Shown here in pieces: positions 17,301-24,724 of a stretch of 64,000 nt of DNA (position 1 is the first letter of the stretch; each line of letters begins with the position of its first letter). Below the pieces are notes generated by a model that was given only the letters and a program-made list of their open reading frames with translations, was not told where the DNA came from and ran no database searches. The stretch is from Actinomycetota bacterium (GTDB lineage Bacteria; Actinomycetota; UBA4738; HRBIN12), in contig JBBECT010000005.1 of the NCBI GenBank assembly GCA_040881665.1, positions 264,138 through 328,137 of the forward strand, given 5' to 3'. A program made the translations under genes and the position numbers.

Positions 17301-18650
17301 TACGACGTCGAGTACCGGTTCCGGCACGCCGACGGATCCTGGCGCTGGATCCGCGACCAGGCCCAGGTCGTCCACGCTCCCGACGGCACGCCGATCGCTT
17401 CGCAGGGCGTGATGTTCGACATCACCGATCAGCGCGAGACGCAGGAGAGCCTGCGCGAGACCGAGGAACGCTTCCGTGCGCTCGTCGAGACGATCCCCGC
17501 GGCGCTGTACATCGAGCTGCCCGACGCCGACGTGCCGAGCCTGTACGTGAGTCCGCAGCTGACCGAGCTCGCCGGCATCACCCCCGAGGAGTACCTCGCG
17601 GACGCGACCATGTGGGAGCGTCTGCTGCACCCCGACGATCGAGCGCGCGCCGACGCGGAGTACCGGGCGGCGCTCTCGGCGGAGGAACCGTGGAGCATCG
17701 AGTACCGGTTGATCCGTCCCGACGGCCGCGAGGTGTGGATCAACGATCGCGCCCAGATGCTCCGCGACGACGACGGGAAGGTTCGCCTGACGCTCGGCTT
17801 CATGTTCGACGTGACCGAGCAGAAGCTCTACGAGCAGACCTTGAAGGATCGGGAGCAGCGCGAGCGGGAGGCGGCCGACCGGCTGCGCGCCCTCGACGAC
17901 ATGAAGAACACGTTCCTCGCCGCCGTCTCCCACGAGCTCCGGAGCCCACTGACCTCGATCCTCGGTCTGTCGCTGACCCTCGAGCGGCAACAGCAGTTGT
18001 CCGACGACGACAAGGAGGACCTCCTCGCCCGGCTCGCGGCCAACGCCCGCAAGCTCGACCGGTTGCTCAAGGACCTGCTCGACATCGACCGGCTCTCCCG
18101 CGGCATCGTCGAACCGCAGTACCGCACCACCGACGTCGGCGCCCTCGTGCGCCGGACGATCGAGTCGCTCGACTCCCTCGGGGGCCGGACGGTGATCGTC
18201 CAGACCGAGCCGGTCGTCGTGCCGGTCGATCCCGCGAAGGTCGAACGGATCGTCGAGAACCTCGTGTCCAATGCGGCCCGGCACACCGATAACGACGTGA
18301 CGATCTGGGTGCGCCTCCAGGCACGCGACAGCGGCGCGGAACTCACCATCGAGGACGACGGTCCGGGCATCCCCAAGGACATCCGCGAGGCGGTGTTCGA
18401 GCCGTTCCGGCAAGGGCCGACGGTGTCGAAGGCGCAGCCGGGAACCGGGATCGGGCTCTCCCTGGTCGCTCGGTTCGCCGAGCTGCACGGGGGTCGCGCC
18501 TGGGCCACCGAGCGCGAGGGCGGTGGCGCGTCGTTCCACGTGTTCCTGCCGGGGAAACCGCCCCGGTACGCCGGAGCGACCTCCGGCGAGGACGCGGGAG
18601 GCGGCGAGGGCGCCACCGTCACCCGTCTCCATCCGGCGGACGCCGGGTGA
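14301..18650 (+). CDS. Giant membrane sensor kinase, 7 PAS + GAF + HisKA + ATPase
   Basis: A 1449-residue histidine kinase. Two membrane helices near residues 30-48 and 65-82 have only a short loop between them, so nearly all of the protein is cytosolic. Then come seven PAS/PAC modules starting at about residues 101, 233, 360, 667, 797, 928 and 1056, each opening with a variant of ERYRTLVExVPAITY and closing with DITER or similar. A GAF domain sits at about 487-660 between PAS3 and PAS4. The HisKA histidine is at about 1211 (AVSHELRSPL), and the ATPase has VENLVSNAARH, DDGPGIP and GTGIGLSLVARFAELHGG. No response regulator adjoins it. The ATG at 14301 is the first that keeps the membrane helices without a long unrelated leader; the kinase lies among lipoate and dehydrogenase genes. 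Confidence 0.93.
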   Translation: MSTSADPGPPGEPEPGGPKPRRTATRDLILVSVLVVVGFVAATRYDLAERLHAFLQDNESIEADELTIVLALLALGLGVFALLRWNERRTESRAREAAETRYRQLVERVPAITYVWDAENEQGSDPADFISPQLETLLGYTPEEWTSDPGLWDRLVHPEDHDLVIEAWRRALDEGAPFRMEYRIEAKDGRIVWVRDEAVSVRGEGGRAVLQGVMFDITERVRIEHALRDAEERYRTLVESVPTITYIESLDNTGLLYVSPQITTILGWTPDEYRSLDPWRNYLHPDDRDWVLAADRRCDETLEPFDAEYRQFAKDGREVWISEHAELVRDEEGEPQFWLGIRADITERKRAEHLLRQAEERYRTLIEHLPAAVYLEQPDDVATPLYMSPRYAQITGYTAEERMRDRDMWIRLLHPEDRDRVLEESARTNRTGEPFSIEYRMQHRDGHWVWVRDEASLVGGDEGEPRRWQGVLLDITERKRAEDDLRRRDAILGAVGHAAQRFLKSSSWDEDAPGVLAQIGEATAVSRVYVYENLPDAGEHSAATARCEWLAEGIAPSEPAPPDAPWRYEPNFARWPEALGRGEVLYGTIDAFPASERNNLERERIRSLAVVPIFVDDVWWGFIGLEDCVEARRWSSPELESLRAAADILGTAIGRQRAGLLLAETERRFRNLVEQIPAVTYLDAVSEGVVPLYVSPQYESMFGYTPEERMQTPGLWERLLHPDDRERAIQVSEGAIATGNPHADEYRMIARDGRIVWVRDQSILIRDEDGIPQYWQGILIDISAQKEIEGQLRDTEARYRMLVEQLPAVTYVDTVGRPPTSLYISPQIIELTGFTVEEWQTDPMLGESRIHEDDRQDVMAESDRTDDTLEPFRTEYRFVRKDGTIVWIREESEVVRGPDGDPLFWQGIMYDVTESRQAQEQLQEAEERFRTLVETVPAITYVDSVEDLHTMYVSPQVESMLGISQRAWLEDDDLFLRNLHPDDHKRVLATLHEHNTKGALYDVEYRFRHADGSWRWIRDQAQVVHAPDGTPIASQGVMFDITDQRETQESLRETEERFRALVETIPAALYIELPDADVPSLYVSPQLTELAGITPEEYLADATMWERLLHPDDRARADAEYRAALSAEEPWSIEYRLIRPDGREVWINDRAQMLRDDDGKVRLTLGFMFDVTEQKLYEQTLKDREQREREAADRLRALDDMKNTFLAAVSHELRSPLTSILGLSLTLERQQQLSDDDKEDLLARLAANARKLDRLLKDLLDIDRLSRGIVEPQYRTTDVGALVRRTIESLDSLGGRTVIVQTEPVVVPVDPAKVERIVENLVSNAARHTDNDVTIWVRLQARDSGAELTIEDDGPGIPKDIREAVFEPFRQGPTVSKAQPGTGIGLSLVARFAELHGGRAWATEREGGGASFHVFLPGKPPRYAGATSGEDAGGGEGATVTRLHPADAG

Positions 18651-18677
18651 GTCCCTGCCGCCGATAGACTGCCCCGG

Positions 18678-19643
18678 ATGCCTTCGACGAACCACAATCC
18701 GCACGGACGCCGCCTGCACCTGCCGATCGTCGCGACCACCGACGGCGCACCACCCCCGTCGCCGGCCGGCCGCCGGCCGCCCTGGCTCAAGGTGCGCGCG
18801 AAGACGAGCCCGGACTACCTCGAGCTGAAGCGCCTGATGCGCGATCGCGATCTGCACACCGTGTGTGAGGAGGCGAGCTGCCCGAACATCTACGAGTGCT
18901 GGTCCGCACGGGAAGCCACGTTCCTGATCCTCGGCGATCGCTGCACACGACGATGCGGTTTCTGCGACGTGATGACCGCCAAGCCGATCGAGGACGGAGC
19001 GGGCGAGCCTGCGCGCGTCGCCGACGCCGTTCGCGCGATGGGCCTGCACTACGTCGTCGTGACCGGCGTGGCTCGCGACGATCTCGCCGACGGCGGCGCG
19101 AGCGTCTGGGCGGCATGCATCCGTGCGGTTCGTGACGCGGTTCCCGGGTGCGGGATCGAGGTGCTCCCCACCGACTTCAGGCAACGCGAACGCGACATCC
19201 CCGTGGTGATCGACGCAGAGCCGCAGGTGTTCGCCCACAACCTCGAGACGGTCCGGCGGCTCCATCCACGGATCCGTCCCGCGTTCGACTACGAGGGTTC
19301 GATCGACGCGCTGCGGATCGCGAAGTCCGGGCGAGCCGGTCAGGTCACGAAGTCCAACCTGATCCTCGGGATGGGCGAGCGCCCCGAGGAGGTCGGTGAG
19401 GCGATGTCCGACCTCCGCGATGCGGACGTCGACATCCTCACGATCGGGCAATACCTGCAGCCGAGCCGTCATCACCTGCCGGTCGACCGCTGGGTCACCC
19501 CCGAGGAGTTCGCGCAGCACGCGGCGTTCGGGACCGACGAGCTCGGCTTCGCCCACGTCGAGTCTGGTCCGCTGGTCCGCAGCAGCTATCACGCGGGCGA
19601 GCAGTACGCGGCGGCAGCGGCCCGCCTAACCTCTGCCCGATGA
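18678..19643 (+). CDS. lipA: Lipoyl synthase
   Basis: LipA, 321 residues, is a radical SAM enzyme that inserts two sulfurs into the octanoyl group on lipoyl domains. Both clusters are visible: the auxiliary cluster cysteines in CEEASCPNIYEC and the radical SAM triad in CTRRCGFC. The conserved C-terminal RSSYHA, whose serine ligates the auxiliary cluster, is present. TAGACT seven bases before the ATG points to a leaderless promoter. The stop overlaps the next start (ATGA). Confidence 0.96.
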   Translation: MPSTNHNPHGRRLHLPIVATTDGAPPPSPAGRRPPWLKVRAKTSPDYLELKRLMRDRDLHTVCEEASCPNIYECWSAREATFLILGDRCTRRCGFCDVMTAKPIEDGAGEPARVADAVRAMGLHYVVVTGVARDDLADGGASVWAACIRAVRDAVPGCGIEVLPTDFRQRERDIPVVIDAEPQVFAHNLETVRRLHPRIRPAFDYEGSIDALRIAKSGRAGQVTKSNLILGMGERPEEVGEAMSDLRDADVDILTIGQYLQPSRHHLPVDRWVTPEEFAQHAAFGTDELGFAHVESGPLVRSSYHAGEQYAAAAARLTSAR

Positions 19644-20440
19644 ACGGCAGGTTCGCCGGCCGCGTGGCGCTGGTGACCGGGGCCGGGAGCCCGACCGGGA
19701 TCGGATTCGCGACCGCGCGTCAGCTCGGTCGCGAGGGGGCGCGCATCGCCGTCGCCGCAACCACCGACCGAATCCACGAGCGTGCTGCCGAGCTCGCGGG
19801 TGAGGGGATCGACGCGGCCGGGTCCATCGCCGACCTCACCGATCCTACCCAGGCCTCTCGCCTCGCCACCGAGGTCCTCGAACGGTTCGTCGCGATCGAC
19901 GTTCTCGTCAACAACGCGGGGATGGTGCAGACCGGCACCGCGTGGTCGACGTTCGATCAGACACGCTTCTCGCAGATCACCGACGAGGCCTGGCGTCGCG
20001 AGCTCGCGCTCAACCTCGACACCGCCTTCTTCACCACCCGAGCCGTGCTCCCCTGCATGATCGAGCGGGGCTACGGACGCATCGTCATGGTGTCGTCGGT
20101 GACCGGGCCGAAGACGACGAACCCCGGTGACACGGGCTACGCGGCGGCGAAGGCCGGGATGGACGGGATGATGCGCACGCTCGCGATCGAGACCGCGCGG
20201 AGCGGGGTCACCGTGAACTCGGTCGCGCCGGGGTGGATCGCCTCCGGCTCGCAGACCGACGACGAGTCCGTCGCCGGGCGGCACACGCCGGCCGGCCGCT
20301 CCGGACGGCCGGACGAGGTCGCCGAGGCGATCGCGTTCCTGGCGTCGGAGGGCGCGAGCTATGTGACGGGTGCCTCGCTCGTGGTCGACGGCGGCAACGA
20401 CATCCAGGAGTTCAAGGGTCCCCCCGAGGGCTGGTACTGA
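19640..20440 (+). CDS. Short-chain dehydrogenase/reductase (FabG-like)
   Basis: A 266-residue SDR. The NAD(P) motif is GAGSPTGIGFATARQL, followed by NNAGMVQTG, the catalytic serine in VMVSSVTGP and the YAAAK catalytic pair. The C-terminus GASLVVDGGNDIQE is the usual oligomer end. The substrate is unknown. It is translationally coupled to lipA by an ATGA overlap. It is followed within ten bases by the 3' end of the oppositely oriented RNase P RNA. Confidence 0.9.
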   Translation: MNGRFAGRVALVTGAGSPTGIGFATARQLGREGARIAVAATTDRIHERAAELAGEGIDAAGSIADLTDPTQASRLATEVLERFVAIDVLVNNAGMVQTGTAWSTFDQTRFSQITDEAWRRELALNLDTAFFTTRAVLPCMIERGYGRIVMVSSVTGPKTTNPGDTGYAAAKAGMDGMMRTLAIETARSGVTVNSVAPGWIASGSQTDDESVAGRHTPAGRSGRPDEVAEAIAFLASEGASYVTGASLVVDGGNDIQEFKGPPEGWY

Positions 20441-20446
20441 GGGGAT

Positions 20447-20819
<373 letters not shown>

Positions 20820-20846
20820 GATCGAGCCTACCGCGCGCTCCCGGTC

Positions 20847-21725
20847 TCAACCGGTCAACGCGGTCCGCGCGAGGGAAACGATCTCGCGCGCGCTCGCGCG
20901 ATCGGGGTCCTTCTCGGGGTTGTAGCAGGCCAGACCCAACCCGACGCACGACGGATGCGCGGCCAGCGGGGAGAGCACGGCGGCCAGCTCCGACCAGTCC
21001 ATCCCGCCGGGCTGGAGAGCGTCGGTCGCGGGGAACGCTTCGGTGGACAGCACGTCCAGGTCCACGAAGATCCAGAACGGCCCCTGCCGCCCCAGCGCAT
21101 CGGCGGTCGCGGCACCGGTCGCGGACGGATCCTCGCGCACCTCGGTGAGATCGCGGAACGTCAGGCCGGGAACCTCCGACGGGTCGGTCGCCCCGAACCC
21201 CCGAGCCTCGTCGCGGTCGCGGTACCCGAGCAGAGCGGTCCGCCGCGCGTCGAGCGCGGGAACTCCCCCGGCCGCTCGCTGCCACGCCCGCGGGCCCCGG
21301 CCGAACAAGACCGACAGGGGCATGTCGGCCGCCTCGCCACTCGGTGAGGACCCTCCGTCGTACAGATCCGTGTGCCCGTCCAGGTAGGCGACACCCACCG
21401 GACCGATCGCATCGGAGAAGCCGGCCGCGACTCCGACCGCCATCGTGCAGCACCCGCCGAGCACCAGGAGTCGGCCCTGGGCAGAGGCGAGCTCGTGGAT
21501 GCGCTCGCGCAGGACCACTGTTGTCCGCGCCACCGAATCGACCCCGACGACGCCGCTCTCGGGGTCGCGCTCGGTCCCGACCACCCGAACGTCGAGGTCA
21601 CCCGCATCGCGTCCGGAGACGGCCTCGACGATCCCGGTCTCCCGGAGCGCCCGCGGGCCGAGTTCCGTCCCGCCGGCAATGCCCACCGAGTCGATCGGAA
21701 CACCCACGAGGGTCGTGCGGGTCAT
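20847..21725 (-). CDS. Ureohydrolase (arginase/agmatinase)-superfamily protein with altered metal site
   Basis: A 292-residue protein of the arginase fold. The DxHxD element is present (YLDGHTDLYD), and FVDLDVL with PGGMDW marks the usual C-terminal part. Two metal-site motifs differ from active arginases: the usual GGDH reads GGCC, so the first metal-binding histidine is missing, and the last aspartate of DxDxxDP is a serine (DLDVLST). It may have changed its reaction or bind one metal. The ATG overlaps the stop of the RNase HI gene upstream, so it belongs to a three-gene operon with a zinc-ribbon protein and RNase HI. Superfamily is fairly sure; activity is unknown. Confidence 0.75.
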   Translation of the reverse strand: MTRTTLVGVPIDSVGIAGGTELGPRALRETGIVEAVSGRDAGDLDVRVVGTERDPESGVVGVDSVARTTVVLRERIHELASAQGRLLVLGGCCTMAVGVAAGFSDAIGPVGVAYLDGHTDLYDGGSSPSGEAADMPLSVLFGRGPRAWQRAAGGVPALDARRTALLGYRDRDEARGFGATDPSEVPGLTFRDLTEVREDPSATGAATADALGRQGPFWIFVDLDVLSTEAFPATDALQPGGMDWSELAAVLSPLAAHPSCVGLGLACYNPEKDPDRASAREIVSLARTALTG

Positions 21726-22150
21726 GTCTCCCACCCGTCGGCGTTCGCGCGGCCCGCGAGCCACGCGTCGACACCCTCGTTGGCGAGCCGGTCGGCCTCG
21801 GTGTTGCGTTCACGCCGCACGTGCTCGTACCCCACATCGTCGAACCCGCGCGCGATCGCGAGGACTTCTGCATGCAGGGGCTTCATGTTCGGATGCTTGA
21901 CGCGCCACCGGCCGGCGAGCTGTTCGATCAGCAGCTTGCTGTCGGAGCGCAGCAGCACCTCGCGGGCGCCGAGCTGCTTCGCCTTCTTCAGTCCTTCGAT
22001 CGCCGCCGTGTACTCCGCCACGTTGTTCGTCGTCTCCCCGATCCCCTCGGCGATCTCCGCGAGCACCGCTCCGTCGGGGCCCGTGATCTGCACGCCGATC
22101 CCGGCGGGTCCGGGGTTCCCGCGGGAGGCTCCGTCGCACGCGACGATCAC
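21722..22150 (-). CDS. Ribonuclease HI family protein
   Basis: A 142-residue RNase H fold that cuts RNA in RNA-DNA hybrids. The four acidic catalytic residues are in ACDGASRGNPG (Asp), NNVAEYTAA (Glu), LLRSDSKLL (Asp) and ERNTEADRLAN (Asp). It matches the short actinobacterial and YpeP-like form without the basic protrusion of E. coli RnhA. Its GTG start overlaps the stop of the zinc-ribbon gene (GTGA), and its stop overlaps the ureohydrolase-like gene, so all three are coupled. Confidence 0.92.
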   Translation of the reverse strand: MIVACDGASRGNPGPAGIGVQITGPDGAVLAEIAEGIGETTNNVAEYTAAIEGLKKAKQLGAREVLLRSDSKLLIEQLAGRWRVKHPNMKPLHAEVLAIARGFDDVGYEHVRRERNTEADRLANEGVDAWLAGRANADGWET

Positions 22151-22857
22151 TCAATCACCAGGATCCGTCGGCAATGCTCGCACCGCTTGATGCCTTCGGT
22201 CTTCTTCAACCGGTCGACCTGGACCGCCGACAGCGTCTGGTGACACCCCTGGCACGCACCGTCGACCAGGGCGGCAGCGCCGATCCCCTTCTTGGAGGCG
22301 CGCAGGTCCTCGTAGAGATCGAGCAGCTCGGGGTCGATCTCGGGCACGAGACGCTCGCGCTGCGCCCGTGCGGCTTCGAGCTCGGTCGCGATCGTCGCGA
22401 GCTCGTCGGCGGAGGCCTCCCCCGCCTGTTCCCAGCGTGTGCGGGCCTCGGCGCTCTGCTTCTCCGCGTCCGCGACGCCCGCGGTCAGCTGATCGATCGT
22501 CTCCATGCGCTGGAGGACCTGGTCCTCGAATCCGCCGCGGCGCTGCTTCGCCCCGGTGATCTCGTGCTGCAGCGCCTCGAGCTCCTTCTGGTTGACGATC
22601 GAGCCGTCGTACATCCGCTTCTCCTCGGCCGCCTGGGTGCGTTCGAGTTGCTCGATCTCGGCCTCGAGGCGCCGCTGCTCGCGCTGCTCCACGTCGATCG
22701 CCATGCGCAGCTCGCCGAGCCTGGCCTCGGCGTCGTCGGCTGCCTGCTTCGCCGTACGGACCGCCTCGCCGCCCTCGAGCTCGTCATGACGATGTTCCCG
22801 CCGGAGGATCGACGTGTCGATCCCCTGGAGTTCCAGCAATCGGTCTTCGCCACGCAT
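22147..22857 (-). CDS. Coiled-coil protein with C4 zinc ribbon
   Basis: A protein of 236 residues. Residues 1-180 are almost wholly predicted helix and coiled coil (Glu/Ala/Arg/Leu rich heptads), and the C-terminus has two CxxC pairs, CQGCHQT and CEHCRRILV, forming a zinc ribbon. This is the CT398/zf-RING_7 family, found beside RNase HI in many actinobacteria; its role is not established. A TACCCT -10 element nine bases before the ATG suggests a leaderless operon start. Confidence 0.88.
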   Translation of the reverse strand: MRGEDRLLELQGIDTSILRREHRHDELEGGEAVRTAKQAADDAEARLGELRMAIDVEQREQRRLEAEIEQLERTQAAEEKRMYDGSIVNQKELEALQHEITGAKQRRGGFEDQVLQRMETIDQLTAGVADAEKQSAEARTRWEQAGEASADELATIATELEAARAQRERLVPEIDPELLDLYEDLRASKKGIGAAALVDGACQGCHQTLSAVQVDRLKKTEGIKRCEHCRRILVIE

Positions 22858-22919
22858 CGGAGCGACAGGGTACCCGACCCGCCTCGTCGCTCCGGACGCG
22901 GCGGACGCAACGTGCGGGC

Positions 22920-23933
22920 TCAAACGATCGTCAGCTGTCGCGGCTCGTCGGCTCCGGACCGTTCGGCTCGATCGCCACGGCCGAACCGCCCCCGCCGATC
23001 CCCTCCTGCGGACCGGAACCCGCCGAGCGCCCGGGAGATCCGCCCGACGGTGCGACCGAGGGCCTTCCGATCGGCCAAGGGAGCATACGGGCGCTGATAC
23101 ATCGCCTCGTAGCGCGGAACGAGGTCGGGATATGTCTCGGCGAGCCATGGAAGGAACTCCTCGCGGACCCCCGGTCGCAGATGGAGCAGGATCGGCGAGA
23201 CGTGCGTCGCACCCGCGTCGATCGCCGCGCGAACCACCTCGCGGAGCATCCGCGGGTCGTCGCTGATCCCCGGAAGCACGGGCGCGATCAGCACCCCGCA
23301 CCCGATCCCCGCCGCGTTCAGCTTCGCGACGGCCTCGATGCGCGCCCGGGGATGCGGCGTACCGGGCTCGGTGCGTCGCCACACCTCGTCGTCGAGCGTA
23401 CCGATCGAGAACGCGGTACTCACCTCGCTCACCCGCGCCGCGTCCACGAGCAGATCGAGATCGCGGAGCACGAGTGTGCCCTTGGTCAGGATCGAGAACG
23501 GGTTCCGGTAGTCGCGCAGGGTCTGGATGATGCGTGGCATCAGACGGTAGCGACCCTCGGCGCGTTGGTAAGGGTCCGTGTTGGTGCCCATCGCGATGCA
23601 CTCGCCCTTCCAGCGCTTGGCGGAGAGCTGGGCGCGCAGCACCTCGGGAGCGTTGACCTTCACCACGACCTTCGTCTCGAAGTCGCGCCCCGCGTTCATA
23701 TCGAGGAACGCATGGGTCGGTCGTGCGAAGCAGTACACGCACGCGTGCGTGCACCCTCGGTAGGGATTGATCGTCCACGAGAACGGCAGCGCCCCGCCGG
23801 GCACCCGGTTGATGATCGTCTTGCACTCCGCCTCGATGAACGTCACCCCGCGGAACTCGGGCGTATCGGCCTCGATGCGCCGCAGTTCGAAGAGTTGCTG
23901 GTCGGGAGGCATCGGGTTCAGACGATAGAACAT
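22920..23933 (-). CDS. Radical SAM protein (SPL-like, Rv2578c family)
   Basis: A 337-residue radical SAM enzyme. The cluster motif is CTHACVYCFAR near residue 60, preceded by NPYRGC, and the repair-like elements MGTNTDPYQRAE and LTKGTLVLRDLDLL are typical of the family that includes spore photoproduct lyase relatives. The reaction is unknown. I chose the ATG at 23933 (MFYRLNPMPP); a LexA box covers this start codon, so the gene is probably induced by DNA damage. It is divergent from the metallo-hydrolase gene with 43 bases between starts. Confidence 0.87.
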   Translation of the reverse strand: MFYRLNPMPPDQQLFELRRIEADTPEFRGVTFIEAECKTIINRVPGGALPFSWTINPYRGCTHACVYCFARPTHAFLDMNAGRDFETKVVVKVNAPEVLRAQLSAKRWKGECIAMGTNTDPYQRAEGRYRLMPRIIQTLRDYRNPFSILTKGTLVLRDLDLLVDAARVSEVSTAFSIGTLDDEVWRRTEPGTPHPRARIEAVAKLNAAGIGCGVLIAPVLPGISDDPRMLREVVRAAIDAGATHVSPILLHLRPGVREEFLPWLAETYPDLVPRYEAMYQRPYAPLADRKALGRTVGRISRALGGFRSAGGDRRGRFGRGDRAERSGADEPRQLTIV

Positions 23934-23940
23934 ACGTTCG
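23927..23940. promoter_or_regulatory. LexA (SOS) box on the radical SAM start codon
   Basis: AGAAC-ATAC-GTTCG is one base from the actinobacterial SOS consensus CGAAC-N4-GTTCG. It overlaps the start codon of the radical SAM gene and lies 37 bases before the divergent metallo-hydrolase start, so it could control either. From memory the mycobacterial homologue Rv2578c was listed among LexA-regulated genes; I could not verify this here. Confidence 0.65.
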
Positions 23941-23976
23941 ATTGCCGCAAGACCCCCGCCGGGCGAGGCTGGGCCG

Positions 23977-24642
23977 GTGAGCGAGCACCCCGTCACTCCC
24001 CGACCCTCCGAGACGCCCGAGTTCGGGTTCGTCCGGGCGGGCGGACCGATACACGCCTACGCGGAGACCGTCGGGATCGAGGTGATGAAGTTCGCGGTCG
24101 GTCGACTCGACAACGACGTCTACGTGATCCGCTCCCGGGGCCAGGCCGCGATCGTGGACGGCGCGGACGAAGCGGACCGGATCCTGGGCGAGGTGGACGG
24201 GTACGAGGTCCGGGCCATCGTCCAGACGCACAACCACAGCGATCACACCCGCGCGCTCCGCGAGCTCACCCTTCACCTCGGGGCCCCGGTCTATGCCCAC
24301 CCCGCCGATGCGATGCCCGTCCCCACGCTCGACATCCTCGATGGGCAGGCGCTGCAGATCGGCGCCGCGTCGCTGCGCGCGATGCACACTCCCGGCCACA
24401 CTCCCGGGAGCACGTGCTACCTGCTCGAGCCCGGCGGGTTCCTGTTCTCGGGCGACACCCTGTTCCCCGGAGGTCCCGGCAACACCGACGGCGATCCGAC
24501 GCGGTTCGCCCAGACGATGAGCGGTCTCGATCGGCTGTTCGAGCTCCCTGACGACACGCGCGTCTGCCCGGGTCACGGCCTCGACACGACGATCGGCCGC
24601 GAACGCCCCTACGTCGAGACCTGGCGAGAACGCGGCTGGTAG
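23977..24642 (+). CDS. MBL-fold metallo-hydrolase (glyoxalase II-like)
   Basis: A 221-residue metallo-beta-lactamase fold hydrolase. The metal motif is HNHSDHT, followed by HTPGHTPGST and SGDTLFPGGPGNTDGD, and a C-terminal CPGHG histidine. These fit the glyoxalase II / thioesterase branch that hydrolyses thioesters such as S-lactoyl-thiols. The start is GTG 23977. It is divergent from the radical SAM gene. The substrate is not shown by the sequence. Confidence 0.87.
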   Translation: MSEHPVTPRPSETPEFGFVRAGGPIHAYAETVGIEVMKFAVGRLDNDVYVIRSRGQAAIVDGADEADRILGEVDGYEVRAIVQTHNHSDHTRALRELTLHLGAPVYAHPADAMPVPTLDILDGQALQIGAASLRAMHTPGHTPGSTCYLLEPGGFLFSGDTLFPGGPGNTDGDPTRFAQTMSGLDRLFELPDDTRVCPGHGLDTTIGRERPYVETWRERGW

Positions 24643-24724
24643 CTCGGGGACGCCGCGTCGATACCTCGCGCCGGTCGAGCAGAACCACCGCCGCGCAGGC
24701 GACGGACGCATCTGGAGCCATGCC

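Noticed and set aside
14592-17822. Repeated DNA of the PAS array as a DNA-level tandem repeat or assembly artefact
   Set aside because: The modules share short protein motifs but differ in sequence and are split by a GAF domain, so this is old protein-level duplication.
16119-19592. Very long open frame on the minus strand across the PAS kinase and lipA
   Set aside because: It is an antisense shadow produced by high-GC codon bias; the plus strand has complete motifs for the kinase and lipoyl synthase.
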